Assembly: GCA_030829765.1 (NCBI GenBank)
Contig: JAUROO010000071.1
Location: 1 to 11,611, forward strand
Reading direction: 5' to 3'
DNA length: 11,611 nucleotides
From: Miltoncostaeales bacterium
Lineage (GTDB): Bacteria > Actinomycetota > Thermoleophilia > Miltoncostaeales > Miltoncostaeaceae
A program made the translations under genes and the position numbers. This document shows positions 1 to 5,667 of the stretch, in pieces; within the stretch, counting starts at the first letter, position 1; each line of letters starts with the position of its first letter. The notes beneath the pieces are model-generated. The model saw only the letters and a list, made by a program, of their open reading frames with translations. It made no database searches and was not told the origin of the DNA.

Positions 1-1881
1 ATGGTTTGGTGCGCGGACTACGCGCGTGCCCACCGGGATCCGTTCGCACAACCTGAGGTTGCGGGCCGTGGTGGCCGACGTGTTGGTGATCGTCCCGCGG
101 ATCGACACTGTTGCTCCGGGCCGCACACGGCGGTTGGAGGGCGACTGAACTCGCGTCGAGAGCGTGATGGTCGCGGGGGGCTCCTCGGCTGCGACGGTAA
201 CGGCCTGATGCGGCGTGGCCGTGCCCGTTGGCGCCGACGGGACGGGGGTGTCCGCGAGGCCGACCGGGTCAAATGCATTCTGTGTCTTGGCACCTGGGGG
301 CTTAGTGCCCACAAAGAACTCCGCGTAGGTGGTCTGCGTGCAGGCATTGGCGGCCGACATCTTGACGGTGTTGGTTCGCGATCCCCGCCGTGCCGTCTTC
401 GTCGCCCGCAGCGTCATCGAGCCGGTGACCGACGCCCCGGCGGCCAGACGGGCGCTCGACCAGCACACGTTACGCTTGGTCTTGCTTGCCCGTCCGGATG
501 AGTTCACGAAGGTCATGCCCGCGGGGATCGTCGCGCAGATACGCGGATCAATGGCGTCAACTGCGCCGGTGTTACTGATCCGTGACGTGAACCGGACTGT
601 CCCGCCCGGCTTCACGGTCCGGTTGCCGGGCCACACAGCCCTGGTCCATCCGGCCAGCTGGGTGAGGCGCGTGACGTCGCCACCCGTCTGGCCCGGGGTC
701 GCGGTGGACACTGCCGCGGGGAGCCCCACGCGGACGGGCGGAGCAGTGTGCGGCGTATCGACATTCACATGGGTGAATGGGTTTATCGGCGAACCCACCG
801 GAATGCGCGGCGCTGCCCCTGGCTTGAAGGATGCGCTTGAGCTCCCGACCTGCCAGACGACGGTCGCGGAGGCATCCGCGGCCCCCGGGGTCCAGGTGTA
901 GGTCCATGTGCCCGACGAATAGGGTGGAAAGACCGTCGGGCGTGGCTGCCCGGGAGCCGTAGCGGTGCCACCAGTGACGGTATTTGGCGTGGCACCCGCG
1001 GTGCCCGAGCCGGGGCTGATGACGTTGCTCCCGCCCGATTCGGGGGCTGAGATGGTCCATGGGCTCACGTTGCGCCAACCAAAGGTTGCGGAACGTGTGC
1101 CATCGGGGTTCGCGGTGATGCCGGCGGGCGGCAGAACGGCCAGACAGTTGGGCAGAACCGGAGGTACGGGCGTCGCCTCGCTGGTGTTTCCGAGACCCTC
1201 CCAGGTGGTGAGGATTCCCGGGGTGGTGCCTGCCACCGGATTGCGCCCGAAGGGTGCGACGAAGTACACGGACGATCCGGGCGTTAGGGAGAGGGGCGCA
1301 GGGCGGACTGCCGTGGCGACGAGGGGGCCGGGCTGGCCAGGGAAGCGGTTGCCCTGCACGAGATAGAACCACCCCTCCCCGGGGGGGGCCTTCTGGCCGT
1401 ACCGAAACGAGTCAAGGCCGCCGGTATGGGTCGTGGACCAGAAGACCTCCCGGTCATCGCCTGTCGGCCCGGTGTAGGGGATCGCGCAGTGAGGCAGCGT
1501 CTCGAGTCTATTGTTGGTTGGAGAGGGAGTGGTGACGTCCACCCACCACACCCAGTCCCCGGTCGGTCCCGTAACGGTCCCATCAGGGGCCACTCGCTGC
1601 ACCTCAAATGTGTGCAAGCCGTTGACCAGCGGACCCGTGCTGAAAAACCACGAGCACTTGGTCCACTGTCCAAGGTCGAGACGGCACTGGTTGTAGCTGG
1701 GGTACGTGGCCGGGTTCAGCGAGAACACTGCCGACGAAAGGGCCGTGGTCTTGAGGGGCGCCGACGTCGGGGTGCCCTCAATCAGATTCACGGCGCCGAC
1801 CGAACTGGCTGGGGAGGACGCCCCCATCAGTGCGATGAGTCCTATGGCTCCGCCCGCGAGAATAGTCCCTCTACCCGCCAC
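1..1881 (-). CDS. Secreted Ig-like/DUF11-repeat surface protein (C-terminus cut by window edge)
   Basis: An uninterrupted reading frame of 627 codons runs from a GTG at 1881 to base 1 and continues outside the window. An in-frame TGA lies 21 codons-bases upstream (1900-1902), so GTG is the earliest start. Residues 1-30 look like a signal peptide: Arg near the N-terminus, a hydrophobic stretch around residues 8-20, then a small-residue region. Residues 30-118 resemble an Ig-like module common in secreted actinobacterial proteins (QCRLDLGQWTKCSW, then LHTFEV, then a W-V-D-V-T-T-P end). Residues 420-515 match a DUF11-type repeat (VKPGGTVRFTSRISNTG, then IPAGMTFV, then LAAGASVTGSMTL). A second such repeat begins near 575 (RRVRPGATVSIRGTITNTS). 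The protein is rich in Thr, Pro, Gly and Ser with few charges, as in extracellular or wall-associated proteins. Codon use is looser than in the neighbours (AGA, ATA and CTA occur). The partner or ligand cannot be told. The frame is confident; the function is only a class assignment. Confidence 0.78.
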   Translation of the reverse strand, partial: MAGRGTILAGGAIGLIALMGASSPASSVGAVNLIEGTPTSAPLKTTALSSAVFSLNPATYPSYNQCRLDLGQWTKCSWFFSTGPLVNGLHTFEVQRVAPDGTVTGPTGDWVWWVDVTTPSPTNNRLETLPHCAIPYTGPTGDDREVFWSTTHTGGLDSFRYGQKAPPGEGWFYLVQGNRFPGQPGPLVATAVRPAPLSLTPGSSVYFVAPFGRNPVAGTTPGILTTWEGLGNTSEATPVPPVLPNCLAVLPPAGITANPDGTRSATFGWRNVSPWTISAPESGGSNVISPGSGTAGATPNTVTGGTATAPGQPRPTVFPPYSSGTWTYTWTPGAADASATVVWQVGSSSASFKPGAAPRIPVGSPINPFTHVNVDTPHTAPPVRVGLPAAVSTATPGQTGGDVTRLTQLAGWTRAVWPGNRTVKPGGTVRFTSRISNTGAVDAIDPRICATIPAGMTFVNSSGRASKTKRNVCWSSARLAAGASVTGSMTLRATKTARRGSRTNTVKMSAANACTQTTYAEFFVGTKPPGAKTQNAFDPVGLADTPVPSAPTGTATPHQAVTVAAEEPPATITLSTRVQSPSNRRVRPGATVSIRGTITNTSATTARNLRLCERIPVGTRVVRAPNH

Positions 1882-1888
1882 GAAATGG

Positions 1889-1915
1889 AAGCTAGCACGT
1901 CAGCAGGATGTCCAA
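1889..1915 (-). promoter_or_regulatory. Possible leaderless promoter of the secreted-protein gene
   Basis: On the minus strand TAGCTT (1894 to 1889) fits the TAnnnT form of a -10 element and ends exactly 7 nt before the GTG at 1881. A TTGGAC at 1915 to 1910 could be a -35 element, but the 15-nt spacing is short. No Shine-Dalgarno sequence precedes the GTG, so a leaderless transcript would explain the start. This is inference from spacing and consensus only. Confidence 0.35.
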
Positions 1916-1916
1916 T

Positions 1917-1964
1917 ACGCGCACGCGGCACATCGGGGGTGCCCCCGATGTGCCGCGTGCGCGT
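1917..1964 (-). terminator. 23-bp perfect hairpin after clpP
   Basis: Bases 1917-1939 and 1942-1964 are perfectly complementary (23 bp). The central GGGGGTGCCCCC gives a realistic loop of about 4 nt. The stem begins one base after the clpP stop codon (TAG, 1968 to 1966). On the minus strand it is followed by ATTGGAC rather than a run of T, so it is a strong-stem terminator without a U-tract, a form often described in high-GC actinobacteria. It separates the clpP operon from the secreted-protein gene. It could also act as a 3' mRNA stabiliser. Confidence 0.72.
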
Positions 1965-1965
1965 C

Positions 1966-2550
1966 CTAGTGACTCTCGATCACGCGGTCGACCAGGCCGT
2001 ACTCTGCGGCTTCCTCGGCGGTGAAGAACCGGTCGCGCTCGGAGTCGACGTGGATCTGCTCCTCGGTCTTGCCGGTGTGCTGGGCAAGGATCTGGTCAAG
2101 GCGCGCGCGCAGGTTCAGCGTCTCGCGCGCGTGGATCTCGATATCGGTCGCCTGCCCCTGGAAGCCCGACAGCACCTGGTGGATCAGGATGCGGCTGTTG
2201 GGCAGGGCCATGCGCTTGCCCGCGGCGCCGCCGGCCAGCAGCAGGGCGCCCATGCTCATCGCGATGCCGCAGCAGATGGTCTGCACGTCGGGCTTGATGA
2301 AGTTCATGGTGTCGTAGATGGCCAGGCCCGCGTACACGGAGCCACCCGGCGAATTGATGTAGAGCGAGATGTCCTTGTCGGGGTCCTCGCTCTCCAGGTG
2401 CAGCAGCTGGGCCACGATGAGGTTGGCGATCTGGTCATCCACCGGGGTGCCCAGGAAGATGATGCGCTCGTTCAGCAGGCGCGAGTAGATGTCGAACGAG
2501 CGCTCGCCGCGGGCGGTCTGCTCGATGACCATCGGGATGAGGGGGCTCAT
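1966..2550 (-). CDS. clpP: ATP-dependent Clp protease proteolytic subunit
   Basis: ClpP is the self-assembling serine peptidase that degrades proteins fed to it by Clp ATPases in the cytoplasm. The 194-aa length is normal for the family. The catalytic triad is visible: Ser99 in GIAMSMGA, His124 in RILIHQ and Asp173 in ERDRFF. Other conserved segments are IFLGTPVDD (31-39), YINSPGGSVYAG (64-75), the GFQGQATDIEIHARE handle region (129-143) and the C-terminal YGLVDRVIE. The ATG at 2550 is chosen because it overlaps the upstream regulator's stop as ATGA and has AAGGAG 10 nt upstream. An in-frame extension to 2655 would lie inside the regulator gene and is not ClpP-like. The gene is last in its operon and is followed by a strong hairpin. 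No Clp ATPase gene is in the window. The N-terminal propeptide region (MSPLIPMVIEQTARGERSFD) is typical. Confidence 0.97.
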   Translation of the reverse strand: MSPLIPMVIEQTARGERSFDIYSRLLNERIIFLGTPVDDQIANLIVAQLLHLESEDPDKDISLYINSPGGSVYAGLAIYDTMNFIKPDVQTICCGIAMSMGALLLAGGAAGKRMALPNSRILIHQVLSGFQGQATDIEIHARETLNLRARLDQILAQHTGKTEEQIHVDSERDRFFTAEEAAEYGLVDRVIESH

Positions 2551-2966
2551 GCGGTGGTGACTCCTTGGTCGTTTCCGGTTCCCTGGGTTGCGAGGAACGC
2601 CCCGAACGCCGCGAAGGCGCGCAGGTCGTCCCGGTGCAGCCGTCCGACGGCCCACTCGATCTCGTCCCGGGGGTCCGGGGCGAAGCCGAGCGGCCGGCGC
2701 GCGGGCCGTGGCGGCGCCGCGCCCAGCGCAATGGCCAGGTCGAGGAACACCTCTCCGGCCCCCACGCCGATCGCGTCGGCAATGCGCGCGAGCGCACCGA
2801 ACGAGGGCTCCTTGAGCCCCCGCTCCACCTCGGAGAGGTGCGCCGGGCTCATGCCGGCGCGCTCCGCGGCTGCCCTGAGCGACAGGCCGGAGTCCTCGCG
2901 GCGGGCGCGGAGCGCCTCCCCGAGGGTTGTTCCGATTGGCTGTTCGCTCTCAGCGGACATCTGCAC
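2547..2966 (-). CDS. clgR: ClgR-like XRE-family transcriptional regulator
   Basis: This is a 139-aa DNA-binding protein. An XRE-type helix-turn-helix spans about residues 14-75 (LGEALRARREDSGLSLRAAA, then AGMSPAHLSEVERGLKEPS, then LARIADAIGV). The recognition-helix segment LSEVERG.KE.S is characteristic of ClgR, the actinobacterial activator of clp genes. The C-terminal part (about 85-139) is longer than in short ClgR proteins, with an acidic/hydrophobic helix (DEIEWAVGRLHRDDLRAFAAF) and a -TTA end. ClgR is reported to be itself a Clp substrate with C-terminal small residues important, so the tail deserves attention. The stop overlaps the clpP start by 4 nt (ATGA), so the two are translationally coupled. 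The start is GTG 2966 or ATG 2960; neither has a good Shine-Dalgarno sequence. Operator-like palindromes cover the start. The XRE assignment is very sure; ClgR identity rests on the helix motif, clpP linkage and the operator pattern. Confidence 0.82.
   Translation of the reverse strand: MQMSAESEQPIGTTLGEALRARREDSGLSLRAAAERAGMSPAHLSEVERGLKEPSFGALARIADAIGVGAGEVFLDLAIALGAAPPRPARRPLGFAPDPRDEIEWAVGRLHRDDLRAFAAFGAFLATQGTGNDQGVTTA
2561..2566 (-). promoter_or_regulatory. Ribosome binding site of clpP
   Basis: AAGGAG on the minus strand (2566 to 2561) lies 10 nt before the clpP ATG at 2550. It is inside the last codons of the regulator gene. It is the clearest Shine-Dalgarno sequence seen in the window and supports the 2550 start over the longer in-frame extension. 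Confidence 0.65.
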
Positions 2967-2976
2967 GCTGAGAGCG
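2942..2976. promoter_or_regulatory. Paired ClgR-like operator palindromes
   Basis: Two 11-bp palindromic sites of the form CGCT-N3-AGCG occur: CGCTCTCAGCG (2945-2955) and CGCTGAGAGCG (2966-2976). They are also exact reverse complements of each other, and their centres lie 21 bp apart, two helical turns. With its flank the first contains GTTCGC-N5-GCG (2942-2955), the pattern reported for Streptomyces ClgR operators. The pair straddles the start codons of the regulator gene (2966 and 2960). The placement suggests autoregulation, more simply repression than activation. The sequence pattern is directly seen; binding by this regulator is inferred. Confidence 0.55.
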
Positions 2977-2978
2977 TA
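2973..2978 (-). promoter_or_regulatory. Possible -10 element before the regulator gene
   Basis: TACGCT (2978 to 2973, minus strand) fits TAnnnT and ends 6 nt before the GTG at 2966. It overlaps the second operator palindrome by four bases, so a bound regulator would block it. No convincing -35 is visible. It would be an internal operon promoter that lets regulator and clpP be expressed apart from the upstream genes. Confidence 0.25.
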
Positions 2979-2984
2979 TCGCAG

Positions 2985-3329
2985 CTACTTCTGAACCTGG
3001 TCGCGTACGTCCCGCAGCAACCGGCCGACCGGCGACTGGTACTCACGGGGTGGCGGAGGGCGATCGCCGCGGCGGTCGCGTTCGGCCGCGCGGGGCTTCA
3101 TCCAGAAGTGCTCGACGATCACCATGCTCGCAATGGCGGCGACGGTGGCGAACGCCAGAGATGGCACCGCGCCCATCTTGAACACGTACGGCACGATGAG
3201 GAGCGCGGGAAACCACACCAGGGCGAACACCAGCATGCCCCGCCCCACCTTGCGCGTGAGCCGTGCCTGCTGGGCATACACCTCGGCCACGTCGGCCTCG
3301 GTGGTGGGGTCGTGGTACTCGCGGGGCAT
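2985..3329 (-). CDS. Small two-helix membrane protein (114 aa)
   Basis: I do not recognise a family. The N-terminus is polar (MPREYHDPTTEADVAEVYAQ) with a short amphipathic stretch. Two hydrophobic segments follow at about 31-50 (GMLVFALVWFPALLIVPYVF) and 54-75. The C-terminal tail is strongly charged and Pro/Arg-rich (about 79-114, including DRRGDRPPPP), most likely cytoplasmic. The start is ATG 3329, 10 nt after the stop of the 55-aa gene. A TAGAAT hexamer that includes that stop lies 7 nt upstream of the ATG. The regulator gene starts 18 nt after the stop. Good third-position GC and tight operon packing support it as a real gene. The short HTH-clp linkage does not prove a role in proteolysis. 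Confidence 0.75.
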   Translation of the reverse strand: MPREYHDPTTEADVAEVYAQQARLTRKVGRGMLVFALVWFPALLIVPYVFKMGAVPSLAFATVAAIASMVIVEHFWMKPRAAERDRRGDRPPPPREYQSPVGRLLRDVRDQVQK

Positions 3330-3336
3330 GGGCCCG

Positions 3337-3342
3337 ATTCTA
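3337..3342 (-). promoter_or_regulatory. Possible leaderless -10 embedded in a stop codon
   Basis: TAGAAT (3342 to 3337, minus strand) begins with the TAG stop of the 55-aa gene and ends 7 nt before the ATG at 3329. The 7-nt spacing is what a leaderless transcript starting at the A of ATG would need. No Shine-Dalgarno sequence or clear -35 is present. The same arrangement is seen at 8627-8640. Confidence 0.35.
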
Positions 3343-3507
3343 GGTCGTGAGCGGGCCGATCATCCCGAGTATGACCGCCGCAACAAGCAGCACGATCGCC
3401 ACGATCACGAGCACCTTCCCCACGGTGGCGGCCGTGCGGACGAACAGGCGGATCACTCCCAGCACCACCGCGGCCACCAGCAGCCATGTCGCCACCTCGA
3501 GCAGCAT
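3340..3507 (-). CDS. 55-aa hydrophobic membrane protein
   Basis: A short frame from ATG 3507 to TAG 3340-3342 encodes 55 residues, almost all hydrophobic. There are two predicted membrane helices, about residues 5-24 (VATWLLVAAVVLGVIRLFV) and 31-51 (KVLVIVAIVLLVAAVILGM), joined by a short basic turn (IRLFVRTAATVGK). The ATG overlaps the stop of the upstream phosphatase gene by one base (TGATG), a common signature of translational coupling. The next gene follows after 10 nt. The family is not recognised; the shape resembles small inner-membrane proteins of unknown function. Reality of the gene is supported by the coupling signal, the hydrophobic pattern and the lack of any other gene in this 177-nt gap. 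Confidence 0.68.
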   Translation of the reverse strand: MLLEVATWLLVAAVVLGVIRLFVRTAATVGKVLVIVAIVLLVAAVILGMIGPLTT

Positions 3508-4361
3508 CAGACGCGTCGCCCCCCGGCGTCGAGCGCGGCACGGACCGCGGCGGTAAGCGCTGCCACGTCATCGGGCACGCGCGCCACGGCCATTGCGCCG
3601 CGCCAGTCCATGTCGGCCTCGGCGTCCAGGGCTGTGCCGTGCTCGTCGGTCACGATCACGCCGGCCTCGCGGGCGATGAGTATCGCGGCGGCGATGTCCA
3701 CCACGCGCCCGGGTCGAAGCACCGCGAGGCCGTCGAGGCGCCCCAGCGCCACGTTCTGGATCGACAACGCCAGCGAGCCGAGGCTGCGGATGCGGCTGGT
3801 GTGCGACAGGTGCTGCATGGCCGCGGCAAGGCGCCGCGGGGACGCGCCCTCCACCACCGTGAGCCACAGCCCGCGGTACGGCCGTGCCGGCATGGGGGCG
3901 CCGTTCACCCGCACGCCCTCGCCGCGTACGGCCACCACGGTCTCGCCGGTCCCCAGGTGCCGCAGCACGCCCACCCGCGCGTCCGACAGGCGCGGTCCGT
4001 CGGTGACCGCCAGCGACACGGCAACCTCCGGCAGGCCTCGGCGGGCGTTGCGGCTGCCGTCGATCGGGTCCACGATCACCAGCGTCCCGTCGCCGTCGAA
4101 GTCCCGGTGGCCGACCTCCTCCGAGATCAGGTTGAAGCGCATTCCCTGCGCGTGTGCCTGCTCCAGAACCGCGATGATGGCGGCCTCGGCGTCGCGGTCG
4201 ATCACCAGCGTGGTGTCGCCGCCCTCGCCGCGGCCTACCTCCACCCCGCGGCCCGCAGCCGGTATCGCGGCGACGGCCTCGGCTGCCCGGTCGGCGGCCC
4301 GGGTGAGCACCTCCACCCAGGTGGCGTCATCCGGATCAGTCGGCCAGCGGCTGGAAGGCAA
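3507..4361 (-). CDS. Inositol monophosphatase-family phosphatase
   Basis: This is a Mg-dependent sugar/inositol phosphatase fold (IMPase/FBPase/SuhB superfamily), cytoplasmic. The visible motifs are GDTTLVIDRDAE (48-59), the metal-binding ISEE (79-82), VDPIDGSRN (97-105) carrying Asp98 and Asp101, and the C-terminal VDIAAAILIAREAG (221-234) with Asp222. All metal ligands are therefore kept. The usual Trp before the last Asp is Val, and the Phe/Tyr after DG-S-x-N is Ala, so substrate choice may differ from inositol phosphate. The start shown is a TTG at 4361, overlapping the DUF1015 gene by 26 nt. A GTG at 4316 (residue 16), just after the DUF1015 stop, is an equally plausible start and lies closer to the usual family N-terminus. 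Neither has a good Shine-Dalgarno sequence. The gene overlaps the following 55-aa gene by one base. The family is sure, the substrate unknown. Confidence 0.9.
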   Translation of the reverse strand: MPSSRWPTDPDDATWVEVLTRAADRAAEAVAAIPAAGRGVEVGRGEGGDTTLVIDRDAEAAIIAVLEQAHAQGMRFNLISEEVGHRDFDGDGTLVIVDPIDGSRNARRGLPEVAVSLAVTDGPRLSDARVGVLRHLGTGETVVAVRGEGVRVNGAPMPARPYRGLWLTVVEGASPRRLAAAMQHLSHTSRIRSLGSLALSIQNVALGRLDGLAVLRPGRVVDIAAAILIAREAGVIVTDEHGTALDAEADMDWRGAMAVARVPDDVAALTAAVRAALDAGGRRV

Positions 4362-5577
4362 CGCCCGAGAGCAGCTTGGGGAAGAAGTAGGTGGACTTCT
4401 GGGGCATCACGCCGCCCTCCTCGGCGACGGCTGCCACCTGTTCGCTGGGGATGTGGCGCACGAGCAGCGCGGCCGCGGCGCGGCCGGAGCGAACGGCGTC
4501 CCATGCGTCGCCCGCATCCTTCGTGTAGGTCAGCAGTCCCTCGTGCGCCAGGTGCGCCTGGTCACCGCCCAGCGCGGGCACCAGCAGGTCCCTTTCGAGC
4601 ACGGCCAGGTCCAGCCGCTCCGCAGCGGTCATCCCCGCGCGCGGGGTGGTGAGCAGCAGTGCCCGGTCCGGCAGCACCAGGCCGGCCGCCACCAGGTCGG
4701 CCGGGGCGGCGGCCAGTGCGGCCTCCAGGGCCTCGAGGGTGTTGTCCACCGGCGCGGCGTCCAGGTGGTCCTCCGCGCCCGCGGGCCACTCCGCCAGCAC
4801 GCGGTGCGTGGGAAGTACCACCAGGCCGTCGTCGTCGAGTGACGTCAGGCCCATCAGCACGAAGTCGTACGGGCGCTCGTCGCCCCCGTCGCCCTCCTCG
4901 GCGCGCCGCTCATCGCGGTATGCAAGCGCGGTCTCGTATCGGTGGTGCCCGTCGGCGATCAGGATCCACCGCCCGGCGAGGGCCTGCTCGATCGCCGTAA
5001 GGCGCTCGGGATCGGCGATGGTCCACAGGCGGTGCACGGTGCCGTCGTCGTCGGTGATCACCGCGTCGGGTTCGCCATCCACGGCCGCGGCCGCCCACGC
5101 CTCGCCGGCGGGATCGGGGTAGAGCCCGAAGACCGGCGACAGCTGCACCTTCGTGGCGTTCATCAGCCGCAGGCGCTCCTCCTTGGGCCCCGCGTGGGTG
5201 CGCTCATGGGGGCGCACCACCCGTTCCTCGTACGGCTCGGCGCCCACCACGGCAACAAGGGTGCTGCGCGTGCGGTGGCTGCCGTCCGGCAGGTCGAACT
5301 CCTGGGTCCAGGCGATCATCACCGGCTCGTCGCACCGCCGCAGCACGCCTCGTCCAGTCCAGTCGGCGATGGTCGCCGCCACGGTCTCGTACGGGATCGA
5401 CGGCAGGTCGATGCCCACCACGTTCCACGGGTTGCGCGACGCCAGCTCGTCCCGGTACTCCGGGCCGATCACGTCGTATGGGGGCGCCACGAGTGTCTGC
5501 ATGTCCCCGGCCACCGACGGGTCGAAGACGAGCGCGCGGAAGGGGCGGACGCGGGCCCCGCGGAAGTCATCGGTCAC
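4336..5577 (-). CDS. DUF1015 family protein (COG4198)
   Basis: A 413-aa cytoplasmic protein of normal family length. The family signatures are all present: VRPFRALVFDP (10-20), VAPPYDVI (30-37), NPWNVVGIDLP (49-59), VRPHERTHAGPKEERLRL (121-138), SPVFGLYPDP (147-156), the hallmark IADGHHRYETALAYRDE (207-223) and LMGLTSLDDDGLVVLPTHR (241-259). The biochemical function is not settled. The D-G-H-H-R motif resembles the G-x-H-R loop of ParB/sulfiredoxin-fold enzymes, some of which are free serine kinases; that is an analogy, not a demonstration. The start is GTG 5577, the first gene of the operon, with no Shine-Dalgarno sequence but a TAGGGT hexamer 8 nt upstream. The 26-nt overlap with the phosphatase gene links the two and hints at a shared phosphorylated small-molecule substrate. 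Confidence 0.93.
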   Translation of the reverse strand: MTDDFRGARVRPFRALVFDPSVAGDMQTLVAPPYDVIGPEYRDELASRNPWNVVGIDLPSIPYETVAATIADWTGRGVLRRCDEPVMIAWTQEFDLPDGSHRTRSTLVAVVGAEPYEERVVRPHERTHAGPKEERLRLMNATKVQLSPVFGLYPDPAGEAWAAAAVDGEPDAVITDDDGTVHRLWTIADPERLTAIEQALAGRWILIADGHHRYETALAYRDERRAEEGDGGDERPYDFVLMGLTSLDDDGLVVLPTHRVLAEWPAGAEDHLDAAPVDNTLEALEAALAAAPADLVAAGLVLPDRALLLTTPRAGMTAAERLDLAVLERDLLVPALGGDQAHLAHEGLLTYTKDAGDAWDAVRSGRAAAALLVRHIPSEQVAAVAEEGGVMPQKSTYFFPKLLSGVAFQPLAD

Positions 5578-5585
5578 AGGACGTC

Positions 5586-5591
5586 ACCCTA
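5586..5591 (-). promoter_or_regulatory. Likely -10 of the DUF1015-clpP operon
   Basis: TAGGGT (5591 to 5586, minus strand) lies 8 nt before the GTG at 5577, where no Shine-Dalgarno sequence exists. The hexamer is identical to the one before the HD-domain gene at 8627. No consensus -35 can be seen 16-18 nt upstream. If real, the operon mRNA starts at or within a base or two of its start codon. Confidence 0.42.
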
Positions 5592-5661
5592 CCAATCCCG
5601 GTACGGCCGCCCGACCCGGGTGGCAGGCACCGTGGCGTCCGGGGGCGTCCGTCCTGCGGCT

Positions 5662-5667
5662 TAGGAT
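5662..5667 (+). promoter_or_regulatory. Possible -10 of the helicase-nuclease gene
   Basis: TAGGAT (5662-5667) mirrors the TAGGGT of the divergent operon and overlaps the annotated ATG (5666). If it is a -10 element, transcription would start near 5675 and the ATG would not be on the mRNA. The in-frame TTG at 5678 (residue 5) would then be the start. The evidence is positional only. Confidence 0.3.

Noticed and set aside
572..1372. 266-aa minus-strand frame within the secreted-protein gene
   Set aside because: It is in a different frame from the 627-codon gene and is His/Arg/Pro-rich with no signal peptide or domain.
2551..2655. N-terminal extension of ClpP by 35 residues
   Set aside because: It lies inside the regulator gene, is Arg/Pro-rich and unlike ClpP. 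The ATG at 2550 has a good Shine-Dalgarno and an ATGA overlap.
1426..2994. 522-aa plus-strand frame
   Set aside because: It is antisense to the secreted-protein gene, clpP and the regulator. Its composition reflects their GC-rich codons, and it has no recognisable domain.
3124..4842. 572-aa plus-strand frame
   Set aside because: It is a shadow of the 114-aa, 55-aa, phosphatase and DUF1015 genes, Ser/Arg/Ala-rich without motifs.
5634..5651. GGCGTCCG direct repeat, 10 bp apart, in the divergent promoter region
   Set aside because: Two 8-bp GC-rich copies are weak evidence for an operator. It is mentioned under the inverted repeat but not called separately.
5153..5665. In-frame upstream extension of the helicase-nuclease
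   Set aside because: It is antisense to the DUF1015 gene and low in complexity (Ser/Arg-rich). The conserved UvrD N-terminus begins at or just after 5666.
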